Source: Lysinimonas soli (GTDB taxonomy: Bacteria > Actinomycetota > Actinomycetes > Actinomycetales > Microbacteriaceae). Taken from it: 64,000 nt of DNA. The translations under genes were made by a program, and so were the position numbers. Of the stretch, positions 1 to 7,551 are shown piece after piece; the stretch's first letter is position 1, and every line of letters begins with the position of its first letter. Under the pieces are notes generated by a model. The model did not search any database. It was not told the origin of the DNA and worked only from the letters and a program-made list of their open reading frames with translations. The DNA is taken from contig NZ_JBHSMG010000004.1 of assembly GCF_042655435.1 (NCBI RefSeq), forward strand, positions 128,641-192,640. The letters run 5' to 3'.

Positions 1-38
1 CCCAGGGCTTGTCGATCACCGCACCCCGATCGATCGGC

Positions 39-296
39 TCAGGCCAGCGAGAGGAAGAGCTTCTCGAGCTGCGCCTTGTCGAGTTCGGGATCGTCTTGCT
101 TGACGCACTTCTCGAGAGTGCTCGCGATGATCGCGAACCCGGCCCGATCCAGAGCGCTCGACACCGCGGCGAGCTGCGTGACGACGCTCGTGCAGTCCTG
201 ACCCTCATCGATCATCCGGATGACGGCGGTCAGCTGCCCCTGCGCTCGGCGCAGCCGGTTGAGCACGGGCTTCATGTCGGTCGGGTCGAGATCCAT
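39..296 (-). CDS. CsoR/DUF156-family repressor, CstR-like persulfide sensor
   Basis: An 85-aa all-helical DUF156 repressor. Cys35 and Cys64 are at the two conserved thiol positions, but the His that copper-sensing CsoR carries four residues before the second Cys is Thr60. Two Cys without the His is the CstR pattern, in which per- or polysulfides crosslink the pair and release DNA. The ATG was chosen because ACGGAGGAACG lies directly before it; upstream in-frame codons read through the promoter. It is divergent from a thioredoxin/rhodanese operon, and the shared intergenic region carries a palindrome repeated before the CoA-disulfide reductase gene. Persulfide sensing is inferred from ligands and context. 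Confidence 0.85.
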   Translation of the reverse strand: MDLDPTDMKPVLNRLRRAQGQLTAVIRMIDEGQDCTSVVTQLAAVSSALDRAGFAIIASTLEKCVKQDDPELDKAQLEKLFLSLA

Positions 297-360
297 CGTT
301 CCTCCGTCTTTCGGGCATCGCCCGCCGCTGGTCATGATACCCCCGCCGTATATCCCAGAT

Positions 361-376
361 ATACCCCCTGGGGTAT
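361..376. promoter_or_regulatory. Candidate CstR operator, thioredoxin/rhodanese operon
   Basis: ATACCCCCTGGGGTAT is a perfect 7-bp inverted repeat with a 2-bp centre. It lies just upstream of a -10 hexamer TATGAT (381-386) reading towards the thioredoxin gene. A degenerate second copy (337-351) overlaps the putative -10 TATCAT of the repressor gene itself. The same palindrome recurs at 4459-4474. CsoR/CstR operators are known to be GC-rich palindromes of this type. Confidence 0.75.
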
Positions 377-430
377 CTGTTATGATTGTCGCATCCGGCC
401 ACAGTCGGCAGCATCCCGAAAGGAAGATCC

Positions 431-802
431 GTGGCAACCATCAACCTGACGGCAGAGACGTTCGGCGCGACCGTCGAGCAGAACGGCATCGTCTTCGTGG
501 ACTTCTGGGCGGCCTGGTGCCCCCCGTGCCGCGCATTCGCGCCGGTCTTCGACAAGGCATCGACGGAGCATCCCGACATCGTGTTCGGCAAGGTGGACAC
601 CGAGGCCGAGCAGCAGCTCGCCGCCACGGCACGCATCACGTCGATCCCGACGCTCATGGCCTTCCGCGATCAGATCCTGGTCTTCTCGCAGCCCGGCGCG
701 CTGAACAGCCGACAGTTCGAGCAGCTGATCGGCGCGATCGAGCAGCTCGACATGGACGAGGTGCGTCGCAACATCGAATCCGAACCCGCATCCCGAGCCT
801 GA
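431..802 (+). CDS. Thioredoxin-family protein (WCPPC active site)
   Basis: A 123-aa cytoplasmic thioredoxin-fold protein. WCPPC is at residues 29-33, so the active site is CPPC, not the CGPC of housekeeping thioredoxin, and the cis-Pro loop TSIPTLMAF follows. The GTG start was chosen because AGGAAG stands 5 nt upstream and the alignment begins there; an upstream TTG would lie inside the promoter. It is the first gene of an operon with two rhodaneses under the CstR-like operator. The likely job is to reduce persulfides or disulfides made by these sulfurtransferases, which is inferred from the neighbours. Confidence 0.88.
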   Translation: MATINLTAETFGATVEQNGIVFVDFWAAWCPPCRAFAPVFDKASTEHPDIVFGKVDTEAEQQLAATARITSIPTLMAFRDQILVFSQPGALNSRQFEQLIGAIEQLDMDEVRRNIESEPASRA

Positions 803-813
803 GAGGCCCCGTC

Positions 814-1119
814 ATGAAATCCATCAGCACCTCCGAGTTGGCCGCCCTCGGGGCCGACGCCACGATCATCGACGTGCGCGAAGCGGATGAGTTCGCCTCC
901 GCCCGGGTCGCCGGGGCGATCAACCTGCCCCTCAGCGAACTCGCCGGACGACTCGCGGACATCCCCCAGGGCGGCACGTTCTACGTCATGTGCCTCTCCG
1001 GCGGGCGCAGCGCACGGGCGACGGCCTTCCTCATCGAGAACGGTTTCGCCGCGGTGAACGTGCTCGGCGGGATCAACCAATGGCACCAGGACGGGTTCCC
1101 GGTCATGCAGGCCGCCTGA
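814..1119 (+). CDS. Single-domain rhodanese (sulfurtransferase)
   Basis: A 101-aa cytoplasmic protein made of one rhodanese domain (IIDVREADEF, then the active loop). Cys60 in CLSGGRS is the expected persulfide-carrying residue, and the Arg of the loop is kept. It starts 11 nt after the thioredoxin stop, so the two are probably co-transcribed. Rhodaneses move sulfane sulfur between thiols. In CstR regulons such enzymes detoxify per- and polysulfide, which fits the operator upstream. The physiological sulfur donor cannot be told from sequence. Confidence 0.88.
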   Translation: MKSISTSELAALGADATIIDVREADEFASARVAGAINLPLSELAGRLADIPQGGTFYVMCLSGGRSARATAFLIENGFAAVNVLGGINQWHQDGFPVMQAA

Positions 1120-1164
1120 GCACGACTCACGCCCACCACACGCACATCACCTAGAAGGACTGTC

Positions 1165-1545
1165 ATGAAGCGCATCACCACCCGTCTGCTCGCCCCCCTC
1201 GCTCTCGCCGGCACCGTCGCCCTGGGGTTGGCCGCCTGCGCGCCGGCCGCCGAGACGCCCTCCATCTCGATCCCATCAGGCACGGTCGTCATCGACGTGC
1301 GCACCCCGGCCGAATACGCAGCGGGACATCTCAAGGGCGCCATCAACATCGATGTGGAGTCGCCGTCGTTCAACACCCTGGCGAGCCAGCTGCCCGCCGA
1401 CGGCAACTACGTGCTGTACTGCCACTCGGGCTCCCGCGCGGCCGCGGCGATCAGCCGTATGGCGACGTTGGGCTTCATCCACCTCACCAACGCGGGCGGA
1501 CTCGATGCCGCGTCGACCGCCACCGGGTTGGGGATCGTGCGCTAG
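1165..1545 (+). CDS. Rhodanese-domain lipoprotein
   Basis: A 126-aa protein with a lipoprotein signal peptide (lipobox LAAC, Cys25) followed by one rhodanese domain. VIDVRTPAEY is near residues 42-51 and the active loop CHSGSRA has Cys86. It would act on the outer face of the membrane, unlike the preceding rhodanese. AAGGA stands 8 nt before the ATG. It is the third gene of the persulfide operon. Its stop overlaps by 4 nt the stop of a DUF4395 gene on the other strand, so the two persulfide operons converge here. An envelope-side sulfurtransferase is not part of the classical cst operon. Confidence 0.87.
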   Translation: MKRITTRLLAPLALAGTVALGLAACAPAAETPSISIPSGTVVIDVRTPAEYAAGHLKGAINIDVESPSFNTLASQLPADGNYVLYCHSGSRAAAAISRMATLGFIHLTNAGGLDAASTATGLGIVR

Positions 1546-2165
1546 GACTCGGTGCGCGTCACCGGCCCGGAAGGGTGCCTCTCGCCGTCGTGACCGATCG
1601 CCTCCGGCAGCGCGGAATGCCGCTGGCCGCGCTTCGGCGGCACGTAGACGCAACTGTCGCCCGGGCACAGCTGCGGCTGCGTGCCGCCGAACCGCCGTTG
1701 GAGCTCGCAGCCCAGGCAGATGCCGAAGGCGGCCTCGAGGAACAGCACGAACAGGCATCCTCCGCACATCGCGAGGGCGACCATCGGCAGACCCAGCCAC
1801 CCCATCGCACCGCAGGAGATGAACGACAGCACCAGGCCGAGCGACCAGGCGAGCTTCTTCTGTAACGCGCCGACCCATTCGGGGCGCTGACGGCGCACGA
1901 TCGCGCCGCCGAGAAGGAGACCGGGAGCGAAGCGGGTGCCCGCGAACAGCCGGATGTTCATCTCGAGCATGAACGCGATGCCGAATACCCGAAGCAGACG
2001 GACGTCGCCGGTGAACACCGCGATCGACAATCCGACCGCGCCGAGCAGAACGAACAAGCCCGCTGCCGCCCGCACGGCTCGCTCGTTCACGACCGGCACC
2101 TCGATGCCGTCGACGAACTCCCCGATGATGGGGCGCGATGACTCGGGCGCGTCCCGGCGCGGCAT
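1542..2165 (-). CDS. DUF4395 membrane protein
   Basis: A 207-aa integral membrane protein that I assign to DUF4395. There are about four hydrophobic segments: 33-51, 58-70, 107-130 and 128-150. A CLGC motif is at the end of the last one (about 152-155) and further Cys residues lie in the soluble tail. DUF4395 genes commonly sit next to thioredoxin and sulfurtransferase genes, as here. The biochemical function is unknown. It starts 6 nt after the stop of the DUF2202 gene and is the last gene of the reductase operon. The CxxC makes a thiol or persulfide role plausible, but this is inference. Confidence 0.75.
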   Translation of the reverse strand: MPRRDAPESSRPIIGEFVDGIEVPVVNERAVRAAAGLFVLLGAVGLSIAVFTGDVRLLRVFGIAFMLEMNIRLFAGTRFAPGLLLGGAIVRRQRPEWVGALQKKLAWSLGLVLSFISCGAMGWLGLPMVALAMCGGCLFVLFLEAAFGICLGCELQRRFGGTQPQLCPGDSCVYVPPKRGQRHSALPEAIGHDGERHPSGPVTRTES

Positions 2166-2171
2166 CCTCGG

Positions 2172-2750
2172 TCAGGCCAGGCGCTCGAAGGCCGTCAGAT
2201 GGTTCTGCGAGCCCGCCAGCAGTCGCTGGTATGCCGCGATCACGTCCGCCTCGTCCTCACGATCGAGGGCATGGCCCAGATCGGCGATGTCCTTTTTCTC
2301 GATGATCAGCCCGACCTGGATCGCCTCATCGTAGCTCGAGCGACCCTGCGCGACGAGCTCGGTATAAAGCGTCTGCAACTCGGGGTCGGTGAACGCCCCG
2401 GCCTCGGCCGCTCGCGGGTCGACGATAGTGCGGCTCTCGAGCAGCGGAACGAGCAGGTCCTGATGCGTCGTCTCGCTGCGCGAGATGTTTCTGAAGATGT
2501 TCGCACCCCAGGTCTGGGCGAGGGCGAGGTACACGTCGTGTGCGAGCTTCTCCTCTTCGATCATGTAGAGCAGCGAGGCGCCCGTGTCACGGGTGGTGAC
2601 ATCGCTGGACGGCTCGGGTGCCGAGGAGGCCGTGGCCTGCGACCGCGATGCCTCGGACCCGGGGTTGGACAGCACGATGGCGGTGACGCCCGCGCCGGCG
2701 ACGACCAGGCCTGCGGCCACGACCGTGATCACGAGACCACGTGTCTTCAT
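2172..2750 (-). CDS. Membrane-anchored DUF2202 ferritin-like protein
   Basis: A 192-aa protein with an N-terminal hydrophobic segment (residues 5-27: signal anchor or uncleaved signal) and a Ser/Thr/Glu linker. A DUF2202 four-helix domain follows, with the acidic/His motifs EEEKLAHDVY and SRSETTHQD that look like di-iron ligands. Its ATG overlaps the stop of the CoA-disulfide reductase gene (ATGA), so the two are translationally coupled. DUF2202 has no firm function, and ferritin-like metal binding is inferred from fold and residues. Placing an exported putative di-iron protein in a persulfide operon is notable. Confidence 0.8.
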   Translation of the reverse strand: MKTRGLVITVVAAGLVVAGAGVTAIVLSNPGSEASRSQATASSAPEPSSDVTTRDTGASLLYMIEEEKLAHDVYLALAQTWGANIFRNISRSETTHQDLLVPLLESRTIVDPRAAEAGAFTDPELQTLYTELVAQGRSSYDEAIQVGLIIEKKDIADLGHALDREDEADVIAAYQRLLAGSQNHLTAFERLA

Positions 2751-4444
2751 GCGGCGGCCCTCGTCTCTGCGGATGCCCGCTGATCGTCGGCGCCGTGCTG
2801 AGCCGCGCTGTGGCGAGCCGAGATGCCTGCGCTCCAGGTGAGGTAGCCGCCATCGAGGTTGACCGCATCCCGACCCAGCTGAGCGAGGATGCGCACCGCC
2901 GTGTGACCGCGCTGACCGACCTTGCAGTGCACGACCAGCCGCCGCTCGGGGATCTCGGCGATTCGAGCGCGGAGGTCGTCGAGCGGGATGTTGATCGAGC
3001 CCGGGATCGCCCCGTCGGCGTACTCGCGCGGGGTGCGCACGTCGATGAGCACGGCCCCCGCCTCCAGCTCCTCGGCGAGCTCGTGCCACTGGATCGAGCG
3101 AGTGAGGCCTTCGACCGCGTTGAGATCGACGTAGCCCAGCATGTTCACGGGGTCTTTCGCCGAGGAGAACTGCGGAGCGTACGCCAGTTCGAGGTCGGCG
3201 AGATCGGCGGCCGTCAGGCCTCCGGCCATCGCCGTCGAGATCACGTCGATCCGCTTGTCGACTCCGTCGCCCCCGACTCCCTGCGCGCCGAGGATCTCGT
3301 CGGTCGTCGCATCGACGATCAGCTTGAGTGACATCGACTCGGCGCCCGGGTAGTAGCCGGTGTGGGAGGCAGGGTGGGTGTGGATGACGCGGATGTCGCG
3401 CCCTTTCGCGCGCAACAGCTTCTCGTTCCAGCCGGTCGCGACGATGGTGAGACCCATCACGCCGACGACCGCGGTGCCGAACGCGTCACGCACGCGGATC
3501 GTCTTACCGGAGATGACATCCGCGACCAGCCGACCGTGTCGGTTCGCGAGCCCGGCAAGGGCGACGAGACGCTGCTCCCCCGAGACCGCATCGGTCTTCT
3601 CGACGGCGTCACCGATCGCATAGATGGAGGGATCGCTGGTGCGGAGCTGGTCGTCGACACGAATGCCTCCGCGTGATCCGAGCTCGATCCCGGCAGCCAC
3701 CGCCAAAGAGGTCTCGGGGCGCACGCCGATCGAGGCGAGCACGAACTCGGCCGACACCACCGTGCCATCGCTGAGCGTTGCGGTATCTGGTCCGAGCTCG
3801 GTGACCTGCGTTCCCAATCTCACATCGACGCCTTCGTCACGAAGACGCTGGGCAACCGGGCCGGCCATTTCGGGGTCGAGGGGCGGCAGCACCTGGTCGC
3901 CGAGTTCGACGACCGTCACCTCGAGGCCGCGGTGCACGAGGTTCTCGACCATCTCGAGGCCGATGAACCCGGCGCCGATCACCAGGGCGGTGCGCGGTGC
4001 GGCCGAGAGAGCGCTCATGGCGACGTCGACGTCCTCGATGTCGCGCAGGGTCAACATGCGCTCGCCGCCGGGAATGGGGGGACGCACGGGGGCTGCTCCC
4101 GGTGACAGGACGAGCGCGTCGTAGCGCTCGACGGTCTGTTCGCCAGTGACGAGGTCACGCACGCGGACCGTCTTCGCGGAACGGTCGATCGCGGTCACCT
4201 CGTGATTGACCCGAACGTCGAGACCGAAGCGTGAGCCGAGCGAAGCGGGAGTCTGCAGCAGCAGGCTGTCCCGCTTCTCGATCACACCGCCGAGGTAATA
4301 AGGCAGACCGCAGTTGGCGAACGACACATGCCCGCCGCGTTCCAGCACGACGATCTCGGCGTCTTCGATCAGGCGACGGAGGCGAGTCGCCGCGGACATG
4401 CCGCCCGCGACCCCGCCGACGATGATGATGCGCTGTGTGTTCAT
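2747..4444 (-). CDS. CoA-disulfide/persulfide reductase fused to rhodanese
   Basis: A 565-aa fusion. Residues 1-320 form an FAD/NAD(P)H pyridine-nucleotide-disulfide reductase: the FAD motif GGVAGGMSAA, single redox Cys45 in SFANCGLPYY, and a second Rossmann motif VIGAGFIGLE. The dimerisation domain follows. Residues from about 465 form a rhodanese domain with catalytic Cys507 in CKVGQRG. This is the CoADR-Rhd architecture that reduces CoA-S-SH and CoA disulfide. The promoter is complete: -35 TTGAGA, 17 nt, -10 TATACT, then ATG 6 nt later, giving a leaderless message. A CstR-like palindrome fills the spacer. It heads the operon with DUF2202 and DUF4395. Confidence 0.92.
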   Translation of the reverse strand: MNTQRIIIVGGVAGGMSAATRLRRLIEDAEIVVLERGGHVSFANCGLPYYLGGVIEKRDSLLLQTPASLGSRFGLDVRVNHEVTAIDRSAKTVRVRDLVTGEQTVERYDALVLSPGAAPVRPPIPGGERMLTLRDIEDVDVAMSALSAAPRTALVIGAGFIGLEMVENLVHRGLEVTVVELGDQVLPPLDPEMAGPVAQRLRDEGVDVRLGTQVTELGPDTATLSDGTVVSAEFVLASIGVRPETSLAVAAGIELGSRGGIRVDDQLRTSDPSIYAIGDAVEKTDAVSGEQRLVALAGLANRHGRLVADVISGKTIRVRDAFGTAVVGVMGLTIVATGWNEKLLRAKGRDIRVIHTHPASHTGYYPGAESMSLKLIVDATTDEILGAQGVGGDGVDKRIDVISTAMAGGLTAADLADLELAYAPQFSSAKDPVNMLGYVDLNAVEGLTRSIQWHELAEELEAGAVLIDVRTPREYADGAIPGSINIPLDDLRARIAEIPERRLVVHCKVGQRGHTAVRILAQLGRDAVNLDGGYLTWSAGISARHSAAQHGADDQRASAETRAAA

Positions 4445-4450
4445 TGTTCG

Positions 4451-4479
4451 AGTATAAGATACCCTAGGGGGTATCTCAA
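4451..4479 (-). promoter_or_regulatory. Promoter and CstR-like operator of the CoA-disulfide reductase operon
   Basis: On the minus strand TTGAGA (4479-4474) and TATACT (4456-4451) are 17 nt apart, and the ATG follows after 6 nt. The palindrome ATACCCTAGGGGGTAT occupies 4459-4474, between the two boxes. It matches the operator at 361-376 in both arms, so one repressor probably controls both operons. Confidence 0.8.
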
Positions 4480-4496
4480 TCGCTCTCAGGCGACCA

Positions 4497-5723
4497 TCAG
4501 AAATACGTCTCGATGAACCCGATCACTCGCGGGGTGTCACCGTCGGCGTCGTCGACCTCGGGGATCAACCGCCACTTGTCGAACGCCGTGCACGGATGTG
4601 AGATGCCGAGCCGCACCACGTCGCCGACCTCGAGAGTCGACTCCGCCGGAACGCGGAGGTACGCGTGCTGATCGTTGAGGGCGGTGACCACAGCGCCGGG
4701 GACTCCGTGCACGACCGGCAGCCCGAGGTCGAGCGGAGCGTCGCGCTTGCCCGCGTCGAGGATCGCGAGCGTCGGCTCGGGTCGCGAGACCACTCGCGCC
4801 CAGAGCGCCAGTGCCGCGCGGAACTCGAGACCGGAGTCGGCGAACGGCGAGATCCCGTCGTAGTACACCTCATCGTGGGCCTGAAAGGCTCCCGACCTCA
4901 GCACGACCGACACCCGCCGCCCGACCGACTCGGCCAAGGGGCCCAACTCGTCCGCCACGAGGTCGAACCAGGCGCTCCCGCCCGCGGTCACGATCGGATC
5001 CACGAGCGCGTCCCAGCCGAGCAGCGTCTCGGCGAGCTCCCGCAGCTCGACCAGGTACGCCCGCACCCGCGAGACCGTCGCCGCGCTCCGGTCGGCGCCG
5101 TACGAGCCCTCGTAGCCGGCCACGCCGCGCAAGCGCAGGCGCGGCGCGGCCAGCACGGCACGCGCGACCGCGAGCGCGGCCTCCGTGCCGCGCGCCCCCG
5201 TGCGACCGCCGGGAGCGCCGAGCTCGATCAGCACGTCCAACGGGCGGGTGCCGGCGGACTCCGCGAGGATGCGCGCCGACTCGACCGAGTCGACCCAGCA
5301 GGCGATCTCGGGGGCGGCATCCGCGTCGTTCTCTGCCGCCAACCAGGCCACACCCACCGGGTCGACCACCTCGTTGGCGATGAGGATGCGGTGAACTCCG
5401 GCCGCGCGCGCCACCTGCGCCTGCCAGGGCGTGGCGACCGTGAGTCCCCACGCTCCGGCATCGAGCAGCCGCCGCCACAGCACGGGCGCCATCGTCGTCT
5501 TGCCGTGCGGCGCGATCTCGAGGCCGCGTTCGCGCGCCCAGGCCATCAGGGTCACGGTGTTGTGATCGGAGGCCGCCCGGTCCAGCGTCAGCAGCGGTGT
5601 CGAGAACGCGCCGAGTGGATGCCGCTCCCCCGCCGCTTCCGATGCCCTCCTGCCCCAGAACGCGGGCGGCACCGACTTGTGGCGCACCGAGAGCACGGGA
5701 TCGGGATCGAGCGCGGGGGTCAT
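4497..5723 (-). CDS. D-serine dehydratase-like / amino acid deaminase, PLP fold III
   Basis: A 408-aa fold-type III PLP enzyme. The N-terminal alanine-racemase barrel carries the PLP lysine in APHGKTTM (around residue 74). The C-terminal D-serine-dehydratase-like domain carries the His-x-Cys pair of SHPCTAFDKW, which binds zinc in characterised members. The family includes D-serine dehydratase and D-threonine aldolase, and the substrate cannot be decided here. The start fits a leaderless gene: TAGCGT/TCCGTC/ATG. It is a single gene between the reductase operon and the sugar operon. Confidence 0.8.
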   Translation of the reverse strand: MTPALDPDPVLSVRHKSVPPAFWGRRASEAAGERHPLGAFSTPLLTLDRAASDHNTVTLMAWARERGLEIAPHGKTTMAPVLWRRLLDAGAWGLTVATPWQAQVARAAGVHRILIANEVVDPVGVAWLAAENDADAAPEIACWVDSVESARILAESAGTRPLDVLIELGAPGGRTGARGTEAALAVARAVLAAPRLRLRGVAGYEGSYGADRSAATVSRVRAYLVELRELAETLLGWDALVDPIVTAGGSAWFDLVADELGPLAESVGRRVSVVLRSGAFQAHDEVYYDGISPFADSGLEFRAALALWARVVSRPEPTLAILDAGKRDAPLDLGLPVVHGVPGAVVTALNDQHAYLRVPAESTLEVGDVVRLGISHPCTAFDKWRLIPEVDDADGDTPRVIGFIETYF

Positions 5724-5793
5724 GACGGAACGCTAGCGGGCGGCGCCGAATGATCCGACCTGGCCATGGAACGCTGCGCCAGATTTGAGGCGC

Positions 5794-7551
5794 TCAACCC
5801 CGCCGCAGCACCCGCACCTCCCAGGGCCGCAGCTCCCATCCGGCCTCGCCGCCGCGATCGGAGTAGTTGCCCAGAAGACGTCCCGCGCCGGCCCACCCCG
5901 CGAGCTCGAGCCCCTCGATCGTCGCGACATCCAGAGCATCATCGGAGAGGTTCGCGAGCACCCGGACCGTCACTCCGTCGAGTTTCCGGTCGTAGGCGAA
6001 GAGGGCGGGATGCTCGGGTGCGAGCATCGTGAAGTCGCCGTTCACCACGACCGGCTCGCTGTGCCGCAGGGCGATGAGCGCGCGGTAGAACTCGAAGACC
6101 GACCCTGGCACCCCGAGCTGCGTCGCGGCGTTGATGGTCGCGTGGTTGGGGTTCGGGTCGATCCACGGGGTGCCGGTGGTGAAACCGCCCTGCGGTTCGG
6201 CCCTCCATTGCATCGGGGTGCGAGCGTTGTCGCGGGCGCTGTGCCGCATCCGGTCGAGCACCGCCGCGCCGTCGTCGCCGAGGTCCGTCACCGCGTGCGC
6301 GTAGTAGTTGATCGATTCGATATCGCGGAACTCCGCGGCATCCCGCAGCGGCGCGTTGGTCATGCCGAGCTCTTCGCCTTGATACACGTAGGGCGTGCCG
6401 CGCTGCAGATGCAGCACGGCTCCGAGCGCCTGTGCCGACTTCTCCCAGTGCTCGTCGTCGTTGCCGAATCGGCTGACCGCCCGCGGCTGGTCGTGGTTGT
6501 TCCAGTACAGGCTGTTCCACCCGGTGCGGGCCAAGCCCTTCTGCCACCGGGCCAGCGACGCCTTCAGCTCCCGCAGCTCGAGCGGCTTCGGGTCCCACTT
6601 GCCTCCCGGCCCGTGATCGAGGCCGACGTGCTCGAACTGGAAGACCATGTCGAGCTCGTGCCGCGAGGGATCGGTGAACAGCTCCGCCTGCTCGACCGTG
6701 ACGCCGGGCATCTCGCCGACCGTGACGAACTGCCCGGTGCGGCCGCCGAAGACGGCGGCGTTCATCTCTTGAAGGAACTCGTGGATGCGCGGACCGCAGA
6801 TGAAGGGCGAGGGCGCGTCGGCTGCCGCCCCGGCGGTATCACGCAGCGGCAGCTCCTTGGAGATCATGTTGATGACATCCATCCGGAAGCCGTCGACGCC
6901 GCGGTCGAGCCACCAATTCATCATTTCGTAGACGGCTCGGCGCACGGCCTCGTTCTCCCAGTTGAGGTCGGGCTGCTTCGTCGAGAACAGGTGCAGGTAG
7001 TACTCCCCCGTCGGCTCGTGCCAGGTCCAGGCCGGGCCGGAGAAGAACGACTCCCAGTCGGTCGGTTCGGCTCCCGGAGTGCCGCCCACGAATCCCTCGC
7101 GCGGCGGCCGCCACCAGTACCAGTCGCGCTTCGGGTTGTCGGGGCTCGACGCCGACTCGACGAACCACGGGTGTTCGTCGGAGCTGTGGTTGACCACCAG
7201 ATCCATGACGAGTCTCATCCCACGGGCGTGCACGCCCTCGATGAGTCGATCCAGATCCGCCAAGGTGCCGAAGGCGGGGTCGACATCCCGGTAGTCGCTG
7301 ATGTCGTAGCCGTTGTCGGCCTGTGGCGATGTGAAGAACGGCGAGAGCCAGATCGCGTCGACCCCGAGCGTGTGCAGGTAGTCGAGTCGGTCGATGATCC
7401 CGGGCAGGTCGCCGATGCCGTCCCCGTTCGAGTCCGCGAAACTGCGCGGATAGACCTGATAGATGACGGCGCGCTTCCACCATGTGGTGTCCAGCTTCCC
7501 GGCGCCGGTGATCTCGGTGGTCGGCACAGCGGTCGGCACAGTGGTCCTCAT
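5794..7551 (-). CDS. GH13 oligo-alpha-1,6-glucosidase
   Basis: A 585-aa cytoplasmic alpha-amylase-family enzyme. Conserved regions: DLVVNH 117-122, GFRMDVI with nucleophile Asp225, VGEMPG with acid/base Glu280, and NNHDQ with Asp354. A Val directly after the nucleophile is the known mark of alpha-1,6-specific enzymes (isomaltase, dextran glucosidase), as against Ala or Thr in maltases. Its ATG overlaps the stop of the GH66 gene. As the last gene of the operon it should split imported isomalto-oligosaccharides to glucose. Specificity is a prediction from one residue plus context. Confidence 0.88.
   Translation of the reverse strand: MRTTVPTAVPTTEITGAGKLDTTWWKRAVIYQVYPRSFADSNGDGIGDLPGIIDRLDYLHTLGVDAIWLSPFFTSPQADNGYDISDYRDVDPAFGTLADLDRLIEGVHARGMRLVMDLVVNHSSDEHPWFVESASSPDNPKRDWYWWRPPREGFVGGTPGAEPTDWESFFSGPAWTWHEPTGEYYLHLFSTKQPDLNWENEAVRRAVYEMMNWWLDRGVDGFRMDVINMISKELPLRDTAGAAADAPSPFICGPRIHEFLQEMNAAVFGGRTGQFVTVGEMPGVTVEQAELFTDPSRHELDMVFQFEHVGLDHGPGGKWDPKPLELRELKASLARWQKGLARTGWNSLYWNNHDQPRAVSRFGNDDEHWEKSAQALGAVLHLQRGTPYVYQGEELGMTNAPLRDAAEFRDIESINYYAHAVTDLGDDGAAVLDRMRHSARDNARTPMQWRAEPQGGFTTGTPWIDPNPNHATINAATQLGVPGSVFEFYRALIALRHSEPVVVNGDFTMLAPEHPALFAYDRKLDGVTVRVLANLSDDALDVATIEGLELAGWAGAGRLLGNYSDRGGEAGWELRPWEVRVLRRG

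Noticed and set aside
39..296. Copper-sensing CsoR
   Set aside because: The His ligand is replaced by Thr60, and no copper ATPase or chaperone gene is near; sulfur genes are.
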